A DNA stretch of 64,000 nt from Virgibacillus necropolis (GCF_002224365.1 NZ_CP022437.1:310001-374000), one strand, 5' to 3'. Numbered from the stretch's first letter, positions 9,821 to 19,073 are shown. Numbers and translations are program-made. Notes: a model not told the origin generated them from the letters alone.

Positions 9821-10840
9821 ATGTGGGGATCAGGACTAAAATGGATGTTTTTAATTATTGGAACAACGATAGGGGCAGGTTATGCATCTGGTCGAGAATT
9901 ATGGCAATTTTTTGGTCATGAAAGTGGACTTGCTATTGCATTGTTTGCCATATTATTCTCCATATCATGTATTGTAATTATGCAAGTGGGCTATCAAAAG
10001 CAATCAAAAGATTACCTGCCAGTACTACGCGTCATTGTTGGTGAAAGACTTACAAAAATTTATGACGTGATGATATTTTTATATTTATTCACTACTACGG
10101 TTGTGATGCTCGCAGGTAGTGGAGCAACAGGTCAAGCCTTTTACTTTTCTTATTGGTGGGGAGTAGGCTTCATCGCTATTATGCTAGTACTTTTATTTGT
10201 AAGAGGAGTTAATGGACTTTTAACGATCAATCAATTCATTTTACCTATATTATTAGTTGGGCTTCTTGCGATACTATTATTATTCACGTTCGATCAAAAG
10301 CTAGCACTCTTTTCCCATTGGCATGAACAACGAAATTGGACTGCCGCATTTCCATTTACAGCATTAAATGTCTTACCGTTAATTGCGGTGCTAGGAGCGA
10401 TAGGGAACAAAATACAATCGCGAAAAGAAATAGTGATTGCTGGTATTGGTAGTGGGCTTATATTAGGTGTTATTTCATATATATATAATAATAGTCTGAT
10501 ACAGATTGCTGAGGAAATTCTTGTCTACGAGATACCATTATTTGCAATTCTAAAACATTACTCTTTTGTGGTATTGGTATTTATGTCCATCATGCTGTGG
10601 TTTGCAATTTTTACCACCGCAGCCTCTGGAATATTAGGTTTAATAACTCGTATTCAAAGTTATTGGCATGTGCCATTATGGGTTATTGCTTTATTCGCCA
10701 TTATTGTTATGATTCCATTTACGACGTTTGGTTTCTCTACTTTAATAAGTTATATATACCCGATTTATGGAATTTTGAATTTATATGTTCTGATGAGGCT
10801 AATCCTATACCCGTTATGGCATAATAAAAATACGGCATAA
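9821..10840 (+). CDS. YkvI-like membrane transporter
   Basis: Polytopic membrane protein of 339 residues with about ten hydrophobic segments. The N-terminal signature TTIGAGYASGRELWQFFG is typical of YkvI-type members of the APC superfamily. The start at 9821 is chosen because TTGGAGG lies 7 bases before this ATG. The substrate is unknown. It is divergent from yyaC. Confidence 0.85.
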   Translation: MWGSGLKWMFLIIGTTIGAGYASGRELWQFFGHESGLAIALFAILFSISCIVIMQVGYQKQSKDYLPVLRVIVGERLTKIYDVMIFLYLFTTTVVMLAGSGATGQAFYFSYWWGVGFIAIMLVLLFVRGVNGLLTINQFILPILLVGLLAILLLFTFDQKLALFSHWHEQRNWTAAFPFTALNVLPLIAVLGAIGNKIQSRKEIVIAGIGSGLILGVISYIYNNSLIQIAEEILVYEIPLFAILKHYSFVVLVFMSIMLWFAIFTTAASGILGLITRIQSYWHVPLWVIALFAIIVMIPFTTFGFSTLISYIYPIYGILNLYVLMRLILYPLWHNKNTA

Positions 10841-10927
10841 ATTACTTTCCATCAATAGGGGAAATGATATACTAGTTAGTATGAACCGAAATCTGGTTAA
10901 CTAGTATAGTTTTGGAGGTACATTATA

Positions 10928-11851
10928 GTGGATACAGTTAATAAACAAATTGATAAATTGTGGGGTTTTGTCTCAGGGCCAGAACTTTGGCTGTCCATCG
11001 GTAAAGGATTTTTAAATATCATTCTTACTATCATAGTAGCAATGATAATCATCAAAGTTGGAAAAAAGGTAATTGACAAAGTGTTTATAAGCAGACAACG
11101 GGGGCCTTTTCGGATTACAGAACGAAGAGAAAACACACTAAGAAAATTACTGCATAACAGTTTAGCGTATACGGTATATTTTACAGCGTTCATCATGATT
11201 TTAGATGGTGGTTTCGGCTTGCAAATTGGCCCGCTACTCGCTGGTGCTGGGGTTGCAGGACTTGCAATTGGTTTCGGGGCACAAAATTTAGTCCGTGATA
11301 TCATTTCTGGGTTCTTTATTATATTTGAAGATCAATTTTCTGTTGGTGATTATATTTTTACATCAAATGTTGAAGGTACCGTTGAAGAAATCGGAATAAG
11401 GACAACGAAGATTAAAAGCTGGACAGGCGAGCAGCATGTTCTTCCAAACGGGAATGTAACGCAGGTAACCAATTACTCCATTCATAATGGATTGTCAGTT
11501 GTGGACATTAATATACCATATGAAAGTGACATTGATGCAGCAGAAAAAATAATTGAAGAAATGGCTATGGAGCTACCTAATAAATATGATGAAATAGTGG
11601 GTACACCTGAGATAATCGGGGTTGAGACTTTAGAACTATCCCATTTTGTAATACGCGTGATTGCCGAAACCCCACCATCGTTTCAGTGGGCCGGAGCTAG
11701 AATAATTCGTCGTGAGGTAAAAGAAAGACTTTATAAGGAAGGTATTCAAATTCCATCACCACGTCTTGTGATGTACACACGAAATGAAGATCCAACTGCA
11801 TTAGAAACGGAAGGCGAAAAGAGAAAAATTCAAGAAAGAGACCAAGAATAA
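10928..11851 (+). CDS. Small-conductance mechanosensitive channel (MscS family)
   Basis: 307 residues. Transmembrane helices near residues 20-45 and 75-95 are followed by the pore-lining helix and MscS signature GLAIGFGAQNLVRDIISGFFIIFED, and a cytoplasmic beta/alpha-beta vestibule. It releases osmolytes on hypo-osmotic shock. The start is GTG, with TTGGAGG 9 bases upstream. DUF951 and ychF follow, the order seen near spo0J in Bacillus. Confidence 0.93.
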   Translation: MDTVNKQIDKLWGFVSGPELWLSIGKGFLNIILTIIVAMIIIKVGKKVIDKVFISRQRGPFRITERRENTLRKLLHNSLAYTVYFTAFIMILDGGFGLQIGPLLAGAGVAGLAIGFGAQNLVRDIISGFFIIFEDQFSVGDYIFTSNVEGTVEEIGIRTTKIKSWTGEQHVLPNGNVTQVTNYSIHNGLSVVDINIPYESDIDAAEKIIEEMAMELPNKYDEIVGTPEIIGVETLELSHFVIRVIAETPPSFQWAGARIIRREVKERLYKEGIQIPSPRLVMYTRNEDPTALETEGEKRKIQERDQE

Positions 11852-11870
11852 GGAAAGAAGGTATCATATT

Positions 11871-12068
11871 ATGGTAGATAAAGATTTTGCTTTAAATGAT
11901 ATTGTCCAAATGAAAAAACAACATCCGTGTGGAGAAAACCGCTGGAAAATAATTCGTATGGGCATGGATGTTCGTATTAAGTGTCAGGGCTGTGATCATA
12001 GTGTTCTGATTCCAAGAAGAGAATTTAGTAAAAAGCTGAAAAAGATACTGGTAAAAGGTGAAGCGTAA
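11871..12068 (+). CDS. yyzM: DUF951 family protein YyzM
   Basis: Small 65-residue protein of the DUF951 family, conserved between the MscS gene and ychF in Firmicutes. The core is NDIVQMKKQHPCGENRWKIIRMGMDVRIKCQGCDH, with cysteines that could bind zinc. Function unknown. It lies 19 bases after the MscS gene, probably in the same transcript. Confidence 0.9.
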   Translation: MVDKDFALNDIVQMKKQHPCGENRWKIIRMGMDVRIKCQGCDHSVLIPRREFSKKLKKILVKGEA

Positions 12069-12152
12069 ACTGGTAAAATTAATTAAATTCTATTTATAAT
12101 GTCATTTTAAACGAAGATAAAAATCTAAAATTAACTTTTCATGAACGATTCG

Positions 12153-12195
12153 GCAAAAATACGACTGAAAAATAACGTATTTTTGCTTTTTCTTT
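12153..12195 (+). terminator. Terminator after yyzM
   Basis: An 11-bp perfect stem (GCAAAAATACG with CGTATTTTTGC) is followed by TTTTTCTTT. It abuts the ychF promoter. Confidence 0.85.
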
Positions 12196-12197
12196 GC

Positions 12198-12225
12198 TTG
12201 TCAAATCCTGTCCTTGTATTATAAT
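12198..12225 (+). promoter_or_regulatory. Sigma-A promoter of ychF
   Basis: The -35 is TTGTCA, the spacer 16 bases and the -10 TATAAT, ending about 53 bases before the ychF start. It lies immediately downstream of the previous terminator. Confidence 0.75.
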
Positions 12226-12277
12226 TGGGAAGACTAGTACGTTCATATGAATGATATCCTTAAGGAGTGAAAGTTTC

Positions 12278-13378
12278 ATGGCTTTAACAGCAGGAATTGT
12301 CGGGCTTCCGAACGTGGGTAAATCAACATTGTTTAATGCGATTACCCAAGCAGGGGCAGAATCGGCAAACTATCCGTTTTGTACGATTGATCCGAATGTA
12401 GGTATTGTAGAAGTACCGGACGATCGTTTGAATAAATTAACAGAATTAGTAAAACCGAAGAAGACAATACCAACAGCATTCGAATTTACTGATATAGCGG
12501 GTATTGTTCAAGGCGCAAGTAAAGGGGAAGGTTTGGGGAACCAATTCTTATCCCATATTCGCCAAGTAGATGCAATTTGTCATGTTGTTCGTTGTTTTGT
12601 TGACGAAAACATCACACATGTATCTGGAATAATTGATCCTATCGATGATATTGAGATCATCAACCTGGAACTGATTTTGGCAGATTTAGAGTCAGTAACA
12701 AAGCGTTTTCAACGTGTCGAGAAGCTAGCACGCCAAAAAGATAAGGCAGCCTTAGCAGAGTATGACGTGTTAATGAAGCTTAAAGATGGGTTGGAAAATG
12801 ATCAATCAGCACGTGCGCTAGATTTCACCGAAGATCAGTGGAAAGTGGTTAAACAACTACATTTGTTAACTAGTAAACCGATTCTTTATGTGGCAAATGT
12901 GTCTGAAGATGAAATTGTTGACCCAGAAGGCAACGAGTATGTTCAAAAGGTAAAGAACTTTGCAGCAAATGAAAATGCAGAAGTAATCGTTGTTTGTGCA
13001 AAGATTGAATCTGAGATTGCAGAACTTGAGCATGATGAGAAGGAAATGTTTTTAGAAGAGCTTGGGATTAATGAATCAGGATTAGACCAGCTCATTAAAG
13101 CTTCGTACCAGTTGCTAGGCCTAGCAACATATTTTACAGCAGGAGAGCAAGAGGTTCGTGCGTGGACGTTCCAAGAAGGAATTAAAGCTCCACAAGCAGC
13201 AGGTATTATCCATACCGACTTTGAACGCGGGTTCATTCGTGCTGAAACAGTATCCTATCATGACCTTGTTGAAGCAGGTGCTATGGCACAGGCTAAAGAA
13301 AAAGGAAATGTTCGATTAGAAGGTAAAGAATATATTGTAAGAGATGGCGATGTCATCCACTTCCGTTTTAACGTATAA
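12278..13378 (+). CDS. ychF: Redox-regulated ATPase YchF
   Basis: OBG-family P-loop protein (YyaF in B. subtilis) that hydrolyses ATP and associates with ribosomes. The start at 12278 follows AAGGAG and gives the family N-terminus MALTAGIVGLPNVGKSTLFNAIT with the P-loop. The NKxD position is replaced by VANVSED, as is normal in YchF. The C-terminal TGS domain (HTDFERGFIRAETVSYHDL) is intact. It has 366 residues, full length. Confidence 0.97.
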   Translation: MALTAGIVGLPNVGKSTLFNAITQAGAESANYPFCTIDPNVGIVEVPDDRLNKLTELVKPKKTIPTAFEFTDIAGIVQGASKGEGLGNQFLSHIRQVDAICHVVRCFVDENITHVSGIIDPIDDIEIINLELILADLESVTKRFQRVEKLARQKDKAALAEYDVLMKLKDGLENDQSARALDFTEDQWKVVKQLHLLTSKPILYVANVSEDEIVDPEGNEYVQKVKNFAANENAEVIVVCAKIESEIAELEHDEKEMFLEELGINESGLDQLIKASYQLLGLATYFTAGEQEVRAWTFQEGIKAPQAAGIIHTDFERGFIRAETVSYHDLVEAGAMAQAKEKGNVRLEGKEYIVRDGDVIHFRFNV

Positions 13379-13473
13379 CAAAGGATCCCTCGAAAAGCTT
13401 GTTTTTTCACTAGTGATTTGGTATAATTCACTATTGTGAGTAATTAACTTAAAATTATTCCTTGCTCCTATGG

Positions 13474-13507
13474 AGAAAAGCAAAGGCGACTGAGCCGTAG
13501 CTGGATC
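13474..13507. repeat. Intergenic repeat, family A copy 2 (ends only)
   Basis: GAAAAGCAAAGGCGACTG is followed directly by AGCCGTAGCTGGATC. These are the two ends of the family A element with the middle missing, so it looks like an internal-deletion derivative. It lies in the rpsF leader. Confidence 0.6.
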
Positions 13508-13547
13508 TTATAATAGGGGCCGCTAAGACCAAAAGGAGGTGTAACGA

Positions 13548-13838
13548 ATGACAAAATACGAAATCATGTATATCATTCGCCCAGACATGGAAGAGGATGC
13601 GCAAACAGCACTTATGGAGCGTTTCCACAAAATCCTAACAGATAATGGGGCGGAGATTGAAAAAGTTGATGAAAAAGGCAAAAAGCGCCTTGCATATGAA
13701 ATCAAAGATTACCGTGATGGATATTATGTAGTTGTGAAATTCTCTAGTGATGATGCTGCAATTAATGAGTTTGATCGTCTAGCTAAATTCTCAGACGATA
13801 TAGTCCGTCATATGACAATTCGAGAAGAAGATCAATAA
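13548..13838 (+). CDS. rpsF: 30S ribosomal protein S6
   Basis: 96 residues beginning [18 protein letters not shown], typical S6. It binds the central domain of 16S rRNA together with S18. A perfect AAAGGAGGTG ribosome binding site precedes the ATG. It is first gene of the rpsF-ssb-rpsR operon. Confidence 0.98.
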   Translation: MTKYEIMYIIRPDMEEDAQTALMERFHKILTDNGAEIEKVDEKGKKRLAYEIKDYRDGYYVVVKFSSDDAAINEFDRLAKFSDDIVRHMTIREEDQ

Positions 13839-13853
13839 TAAGGGGTGGTTCTG

Positions 13854-14354
13854 ATGTTAAATCGTGTCGTACTTGTTGGCAGATTAACGAAGGATCCTGA
13901 TTTACGTTATACACCAAACGGAGTGGCAGTAGCCAATTTTACTTTAGCTGTTAATCGACCTTTTTCCAATCAACAAGGAAACCGTGAAGCGGATTTTATT
14001 AACTGTGTTGTATGGCGCAGGCCCGCTGAAAATCTTGCTAACTATATGAAAAAAGGAAGCATGGTCGGTGTTGATGGACGTGTGCAAACACGTAACTTTG
14101 AAGGACAAGATGGCAAAATGGTATATATGACAGAAATTGTGGCGGACAGCGTGCAATTTTTGGAAACAAAAGGTTCTACGCAAGGTAATGGTCAAGGTTC
14201 ATCAGGTTATCAACAAAATCAGAACCAGAATCAAAGCCAAAGCCAAAACCGGAATCAAAATAATTCAAATCAAAACCAAAATCAAAACGAAGAGGATCCG
14301 TTTAAAAATAACGGTCAACCTATCGATATATCAGACGATGATTTACCATTCTAA
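13854..14354 (+). CDS. ssb: Single-stranded DNA-binding protein SSB
   Basis: Essential ssDNA-binding protein of replication and repair. The ATG at 13854 is chosen (AGGGGTGG upstream; family N-terminus [21 protein letters not shown]). The OB fold occupies residues 1-105. A linker very rich in Gln and Asn follows (about 120-150), then the conserved acidic interaction tip DISDDDLPF. It has 166 residues, in the usual rpsF-ssb-rpsR order. Confidence 0.98.
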   Translation: MLNRVVLVGRLTKDPDLRYTPNGVAVANFTLAVNRPFSNQQGNREADFINCVVWRRPAENLANYMKKGSMVGVDGRVQTRNFEGQDGKMVYMTEIVADSVQFLETKGSTQGNGQGSSGYQQNQNQNQSQSQNRNQNNSNQNQNQNEEDPFKNNGQPIDISDDDLPF

Positions 14355-14375
14355 ATTGAAAAGGAGGGGTATTTG

Positions 14376-14606
14376 ATGGCAGCTCGTCGCGGACGCGCAA
14401 AGCGTCGTAAAGTGTGCTATTTCACAGCAAACGGAATTACACACATCGATTATAAAGATGTTGATTTACTAAGACGTTTCATTTCTGAGCGTGGAAAAAT
14501 TCTTCCTCGCCGTGTAACTGGAACTTCTGCTAAATATCAACGTAAACTTACAAAAGCAATTAAACGTGCTCGTACAATGGCATTATTGCCTTTCGTTACA
14601 GAGTAA
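14376..14606 (+). CDS. rpsR: 30S ribosomal protein S18
   Basis: 76 residues, basic, with [35 protein letters not shown] typical of S18. The start is ATG 14376 after AAGGAGGGG. It is last gene of the rpsF-ssb-rpsR operon. Confidence 0.98.
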   Translation: MAARRGRAKRRKVCYFTANGITHIDYKDVDLLRRFISERGKILPRRVTGTSAKYQRKLTKAIKRARTMALLPFVTE

Positions 14607-14615
14607 TGTAGTTTA

Positions 14616-14736
14616 AGAAAAGCGCAAGCGCCTTGAAAGACACGACAAGCATAAGCAGAGCGGTGCAGTGTGGGTGCTTTTGCCCACACGGAAGCGAACT
14701 GCTTATGTCTCGAGTGTCTAGGCGCTGGAGCTAGAC
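14616..14736. repeat. Intergenic repeat, family A copy 3 (long palindrome)
   Basis: It begins AAGAAAAGCGCAAGCGCC and ends GGCGCTGGAGCTAGAC. The two halves pair almost throughout (GACATAAGCAG-type arms with GAGTGTCTAGGCGC on the outside) around an inner hairpin GTGTGGGTGC/GCCCACAC. The ends resemble the copies at 1037 and 13474. It lies directly after rpsR. Confidence 0.65.
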
Positions 14737-14773
14737 AGATAATCGCCAAAATTTTATACTTTCTTTGCTCTAT

Positions 14774-14815
14774 AAAAAGCCTTTCTTTCGTATTATTACG
14801 ATAGAAAGGCTTTTT
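14774..14815. terminator. Bidirectional terminator after rpsR
   Basis: AAAAAGCCTTTCT pairs with AGAAAGGCTTTTT, giving a stem with A and T runs on either side. It serves the rpsF operon on the plus strand and the small gene at 14841 on the minus strand. Confidence 0.9.
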
Positions 14816-14840
14816 ACATGTAGGATAAAAAAATTACTTT

Positions 14841-15134
14841 TTACTTTTCCTCATCATTTTGTTTTTTATTGCGCTTGTTTCCTTCACGGTTTGTGGCTTT
14901 CCTGTAATACTTACCCGGTAAATCAGATGATTTGCCTATTATATTATTTGCTGTTCCCGCCGTTCCTTTCAAGATTCTCCCGGAAGAATCGAATGCTTTA
15001 CCTACAAGGCCACCTTCCCCGGAAATGGATTTGCCAATCTTTCCAGTTGTATCCACTGTATGACCAAAGAAGTCTGTAGCCTCCTGTGAAGTTCTTTTGA
15101 CAAGATTATCATTTTTCTTTTTTTCGTTACTCAT
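14841..15134 (-). CDS. Small hydrophilic hypothetical protein
   Basis: 97 residues with no membrane segment and no recognised domain. It is Gly-, Lys- and Ser-rich, with degenerate repeats (DTTGKIGKSISGEG, DSSGRILKGTAGT) and charged ends. AAGGAGAAG precedes the ATG at good spacing and a terminator follows, so it is probably expressed. The composition suggests a flexible, stress- or spore-related protein, but nothing proves that. Confidence 0.65.
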   Translation of the reverse strand: MSNEKKKNDNLVKRTSQEATDFFGHTVDTTGKIGKSISGEGGLVGKAFDSSGRILKGTAGTANNIIGKSSDLPGKYYRKATNREGNKRNKKQNDEEK

Positions 15135-15270
15135 TCTAACATCTTCTCCTTTTCTCTAGTGAGGTTTCTTTAAAGATGTTATGATACGAAAATCGGGAAC
15201 ATGCATGTTGGAATAAAACTTGCTGTCCCTAATTTTTCATGGAAACGATTTAAGCAAAAAATAACTTTTA

Positions 15271-15891
15271 CTAAATAACCTGCACCGTTTTTCCGCTTTT
15301 CATTTTTATGATACGATTACCAACCTTTGTCGCTTCATCATAGTTATGTGTCACCATAATAATTGGGATATTCCAAGTGTTATGTAGGCGAATTAATTCA
15401 TCCTGACATTCGATACGTGTTTTTTCATCTAATGAAGAAAAAGGCTCATCTAGTAATAGTGCATCTGGTTTCATTGCCAGTGCTCGAATAAGTGCAACCC
15501 GCTGTTTCTCTCCTCCAGAAATTTGTCTTGGGTAACTATCCATTAGCGATCTAATCCCAACGACATCAACTAGATTTTCAACCAAGGCTGCATCCTTCAT
15601 ACCGTAGCGAATGTTTTTTTCAACAGTCATGTGAGGAAATAATGCATATTCTTGAAATAAGTAGCCAATATTTCGTTTTTGAACTGACATAGGCTTTTCG
15701 TTCTGGTAAAGGAATCTATCATTTAATTTTATCGCTCCTGAATCTGGACGCGCAAGCCCTGCAATACAATTCAATAGCGTAGTTTTACCTGAACCAGATG
15801 GACCAAACAAGACAACGATTTCATTGCCTACGTTAAACTGTATATTCAATGAGAAGTTCTTCAGCCGTTTAGTGATATCTACTGTAAGCAT
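15271..15891 (-). CDS. modC: Molybdate-type ABC transporter ATP-binding protein (ModC-like)
   Basis: ATPase of a molybdate/tungstate-type importer. Walker A GPSGSGKTT is near residue 31, the Q-loop in YLFQEYALFPHMT, the signature ISGGEKQRVALIRALA, and Walker B ALLLDEPFSSLD followed by the switch histidine in MVTHNYDEA. It is only 206 residues, so the C-terminal TOBE (substrate-regulatory) domain of full ModC proteins (about 350) is absent. It is the third gene of a modA-modB-modC operon on the minus strand. Confidence 0.85.
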   Translation of the reverse strand: MLTVDITKRLKNFSLNIQFNVGNEIVVLFGPSGSGKTTLLNCIAGLARPDSGAIKLNDRFLYQNEKPMSVQKRNIGYLFQEYALFPHMTVEKNIRYGMKDAALVENLVDVVGIRSLMDSYPRQISGGEKQRVALIRALAMKPDALLLDEPFSSLDEKTRIECQDELIRLHNTWNIPIIMVTHNYDEATKVGNRIIKMKSGKTVQVI

Positions 15892-15904
15892 CGCATAACC
15901 TCCA

Positions 15905-16588
15905 TTATTTTTCGTTTGTAAACTTTAAAATGTTGCGTCCACTCCACCAATTCAACCATAAAATTGCACTGAATCCTATGATAAGCATACTAATTACCCA
16001 AAATACAGCTTTGTCCGTATTGCCTGACTCCACAGCAAAATAAATTGCAATCGGAATCGTATCTGTTTTATTTGGGATGTATCCTGCAATCATTAAGGTA
16101 GCTCCAAATTCACCTAGCGCTCTTGCAAAAGTTAGTACAAGCCCTGCTAGAAGTCCAGGCCATGCAAGTGGAAAAGAGATTGTCCAGAATACCCGCCATT
16201 TTGATCCTCCCATTGTATATGCAGCATTTTCAATATTAGAATCATAGGTTTGGAAAGCGGCTGATGCGCTCTGATACATTAATGGAAAGGAGACTACTGT
16301 GGCAGCTATCACAGCCCCTATCCATGTGAAAACAATCTGAAAATCAAATGTTTGTAATAAAAAACTTCCAATTGGTCCATTTTTTCCGAACATATATAAT
16401 AAGCCGAAGCCAATGACTGTGGGTGGTAATACTAAAGGAAGCATTAAAACCGATTCGATAATTCGTTTTCCAGGAAATTGATTTCTTGCTACAAGTCTCG
16501 CAAAAAGTATTCCGAAAACAAGTACGATGCACGTGGCAATGCTAGCTATTTTTAACGATAAAATAAGCGGTGTATAGTTCATTGACAC
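15905..16588 (-). CDS. modB: Molybdate-type ABC transporter permease (ModB)
   Basis: 227 residues with about five transmembrane helices. The permease-ATPase coupling motif is GGSKWRVFWTISFPLAWPGLLAGLVLTFARALGEFGATLMIAG, typical of ModB/CysT-type permeases. The start is GTG 16588, 6 bases after TGGAGG; the next in-frame ATG (16582) is an alternative. modC starts 13 bases further on. Confidence 0.9.
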   Translation of the reverse strand: MSMNYTPLILSLKIASIATCIVLVFGILFARLVARNQFPGKRIIESVLMLPLVLPPTVIGFGLLYMFGKNGPIGSFLLQTFDFQIVFTWIGAVIAATVVSFPLMYQSASAAFQTYDSNIENAAYTMGGSKWRVFWTISFPLAWPGLLAGLVLTFARALGEFGATLMIAGYIPNKTDTIPIAIYFAVESGNTDKAVFWVISMLIIGFSAILWLNWWSGRNILKFTNEK

Positions 16589-16610
16589 TCAGAACCTCCA
16601 TATAAATCAG

Positions 16611-17375
16611 TTACTTTAAAAAACCATAATTTTCTAGAATAACCTGTGCTGAATCAGATTGAAGATATTCCACAAAGTCCTTTGCTAACTCTGGGTGTTC
16701 TGTTGTGGACATAACCGCGGCTGGATAAATGATTGGTGGATACAAGCTGGAATCGATTTCCATAAGTGCTTGAACATTTTCAGCGCGGTGAAGGTCAGTG
16801 CCATAGACAAACCCGATTTCTACGTTACCTGATTCCACATAGGTAAGTACTTGACGAACGTCTTTCGCGTAAACAAAGTGCCCAATAAGCTTGTCCGATA
16901 GACCTACATTAGTCAATGCTTCTTTAGCGTACTTTCCAGCTGGAACACTTTCAGGATTGCCTATCGCAATTTGTCCAAGGGAGTTTGGATTAATGTCCTT
17001 TAGTGAGTTTACCTTTTTATTTGAATCTTTGTGTGTTATCAAAACAAGGCTATTTTTTGCAAAATTCATCCGTGTATTAGGAGAAATCAGGTTATCATGC
17101 TCCAATACATCCATCCAGTATTGGTCAGCTGATAAAAACACATCAACAGGTGCGCCTTGCTGAATTTGTTGAGCTAGTTTACCAGAACCACTAAAATTAA
17201 GAGTAAGGTTTACATTAGGGTTCTCCGCCTCATAATCCTCACTAATTTTTTCAAGAGCGCCAGATAGGCTAGCGGCAGCAGAAATAAAAAGTTCTTTTTC
17301 CACTGTATCAGATGATTCACTACAGGCTACTAAGATTGAAAAAAGAAAACAAATAGCTACTAGTCGTTTTACCAT
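16611..17375 (-). CDS. modA: Molybdate-binding lipoprotein (ModA)
   Basis: Extracytoplasmic substrate-binding lipoprotein. A signal peptide ends in the lipobox LVAC with Cys at residue 18. The ligand-loop motif ISAAASLSGALEKI and FSGSGKLAQQIQQGAPVDVFLSAD are typical of ModA. It has 254 residues. The substrate is probably molybdate or tungstate, by family. It is translated just after the DUF1189-like gene at 17388, with which it may share a promoter. Confidence 0.9.
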   Translation of the reverse strand: MVKRLVAICFLFSILVACSESSDTVEKELFISAAASLSGALEKISEDYEAENPNVNLTLNFSGSGKLAQQIQQGAPVDVFLSADQYWMDVLEHDNLISPNTRMNFAKNSLVLITHKDSNKKVNSLKDINPNSLGQIAIGNPESVPAGKYAKEALTNVGLSDKLIGHFVYAKDVRQVLTYVESGNVEIGFVYGTDLHRAENVQALMEIDSSLYPPIIYPAAVMSTTEHPELAKDFVEYLQSDSAQVILENYGFLK

Positions 17376-17387
17376 TGTAGCCCTCCT

Positions 17388-17879
17388 TTATCCAGTTCGC
17401 TTTTTACGTTTCGGGTAAACTAGTATGGTTTTTAGTAAAACAAATAAAGAATAAATAAAGAAAACCCACAGCATACTATCATCGGTGGAAAATAGTAAGG
17501 CTGTAATGGTATAAATTAAAAATGGAATCGTTGTTGCATAGGCTGCAATTTTCCATAATAAAGGAAAGCGTATTTTTCTATTTAAGCTCTTAGCTACCCA
17601 AGTAAATGAATAGGCTACTACAGATAGAGTAACAAATACGATTATTGTTAACGGGAGATAGTAAAACATAAAGAAAAATATTAGTAAAAAAAATATGCCC
17701 ATATCAGATCCTGGATCATTTAATTCAGTTATTCGCCCTAAAAATGCAGGTATAGCAACGATAGCCATGATAATGAACATATACACAACGGTTATATCCA
17801 TTCCAATACGATTCAATTGAAATACAGCGTTTTTGCTTGGTAATTTAATGCTATGTAGAAAAGCTTTCCAGAATATCAT
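17388..17879 (-). CDS. DUF1189-like membrane protein
   Basis: 163 residues with four hydrophobic segments. The N-terminus FWKAFLHSIKLPSKNAVFQLNRIGMDITVVYMF resembles DUF1189 proteins, which have a similar SLxxPKxxAxFRxxGIGKTxxY start but are usually longer (about 250). It lies 12 bases upstream of modA on the same strand. The function and any link with molybdate uptake are unknown. Confidence 0.6.
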   Translation of the reverse strand: MIFWKAFLHSIKLPSKNAVFQLNRIGMDITVVYMFIIMAIVAIPAFLGRITELNDPGSDMGIFFLLIFFFMFYYLPLTIIVFVTLSVVAYSFTWVAKSLNRKIRFPLLWKIAAYATTIPFLIYTITALLFSTDDSMLWVFFIYSLFVLLKTILVYPKRKKRTG

Positions 17880-18004
17880 AGGTTTTCATCCTTATTATAT
17901 TTTTCACTCGCATGTACCATTATAGTAAAAATCAGCCATAAAGTCGCTCTTTGGCCATGAACAATTGATGACAGTTTAGATTCATTAGTCAATATTCGAC
18001 AATT

Positions 18005-18018
18005 ATTGCCCGGGAAAT
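18005..18018. promoter_or_regulatory. Probable Noc-binding site (one mismatch)
   Basis: ATTGCCCGGGAAAT differs at one position from the Noc-binding consensus ATTTCCCGGGAAAT. It is intergenic, upstream of yybS. Confidence 0.6.
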
Positions 18019-18128
18019 AATCGTTAATCATTACTTCTTTTAACAATTAGAACAAAAATCGTGTTATCATATTATAATGAGATTAAAATAGTTAATGGTT
18101 TTATATTATTAATGAGGTGCAATTATAG

Positions 18129-19073
18129 ATGAATCGATCGAAAATACTAACGGATGGGGCACTTTTAACAGCGATTTATATTGTTTTGTTATTAATAACT
18201 GTTTTCGTCCCGTTAATTGAATTAGTTGCTATATTTTTATTACCTGTTCCATTTATTGTTTTTGCGTATAGATATGATTGGAAGCCAGCGCTAATTATGT
18301 TTGCTGCTTCTATTGTGTTATCTTCCATTTTTGCGACACTATTTTCTATACCCGCCACAGTTCTAATGGGACTAGGGGGATTAATGATAGGGAGTGCTAT
18401 GCATAAAAAGCTAACACCATATGAAACATGGGCTCGTGGAACTCTCGGGTTTATTGTTGGTTTATTATTTATTTTTCTAACCAGTCAGCTGATTTTTAAT
18501 GTGAATTGGATAAGTGAAATCGATACGATGATTGATGAATCTATGGGGATGAGTCAGAGCCTGATGGAGCAAGTTGGTCTAGGTGGTTCAGAGGAACAAT
18601 TGGAAATGTTAGAACAACAGGCGAATATGCTGAAAGATTTAATCCCTGTTGGAGTAGCATTTATTGCAATTTTGTTAGCGTTTATTAGCCAGTGGTTTGG
18701 TTATAGATTAATTAACCGATTAGATAAGAAAAAATTTCATTTTCCACCATTTAGAGATTTAAGGTTACCAGTATCACTTGTTTGGATTTACTTTTTCGCA
18801 TTAATTTTTACCATGTTCCAGTTTGACCCATCAAGCATTTTCTATCATGCAATTAATAATGTGCTTGTATTAGCTGGATTATTAATGACGCTCCAAGGAT
18901 TTTCATTTATTTTTTTCTATACGCATCACAAAAACAAGTCAAAGGCAATTCCGATTGTTATTGTAATTGTGACCTTCCTATTGCCATTTCTTTTACTTTA
19001 TCTTGTTCGTATTCTAGGTATAATAGATATAGGATTTCGGCTACGTGATCGCATTTCAAAAGATAAGAAATAG
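18129..19073 (+). CDS. yybS: DUF2232 membrane protein YybS
   Basis: 314 residues, polytopic, with about eight hydrophobic segments. The N-terminus ILTDGALLTAIYIVLLLITVFVPLIELVAIFLLPVPFIVFAYR is typical of the DUF2232/YybS family. A cytoplasmic acidic loop (about residues 140-175) sits in the middle. It is the usual gene before gdpP in Bacillaceae; the precise role is unknown. gdpP starts 29 bases later. Confidence 0.93.
   Translation: MNRSKILTDGALLTAIYIVLLLITVFVPLIELVAIFLLPVPFIVFAYRYDWKPALIMFAASIVLSSIFATLFSIPATVLMGLGGLMIGSAMHKKLTPYETWARGTLGFIVGLLFIFLTSQLIFNVNWISEIDTMIDESMGMSQSLMEQVGLGGSEEQLEMLEQQANMLKDLIPVGVAFIAILLAFISQWFGYRLINRLDKKKFHFPPFRDLRLPVSLVWIYFFALIFTMFQFDPSSIFYHAINNVLVLAGLLMTLQGFSFIFFYTHHKNKSKAIPIVIVIVTFLLPFLLLYLVRILGIIDIGFRLRDRISKDKK

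Noticed and set aside
13379-13547. S6:S18 autoregulatory leader in front of rpsF
   Set aside because: Such leaders are known in Firmicutes, but the expected fold is not evident and the space is partly taken by a family A repeat.
14765-15079. Plus-strand open frame opposite the small gene at 14841
   Set aside because: It starts inside the terminator and is antisense to a frame with a good ribosome binding site; composition is Cys- and Phe-rich noise.
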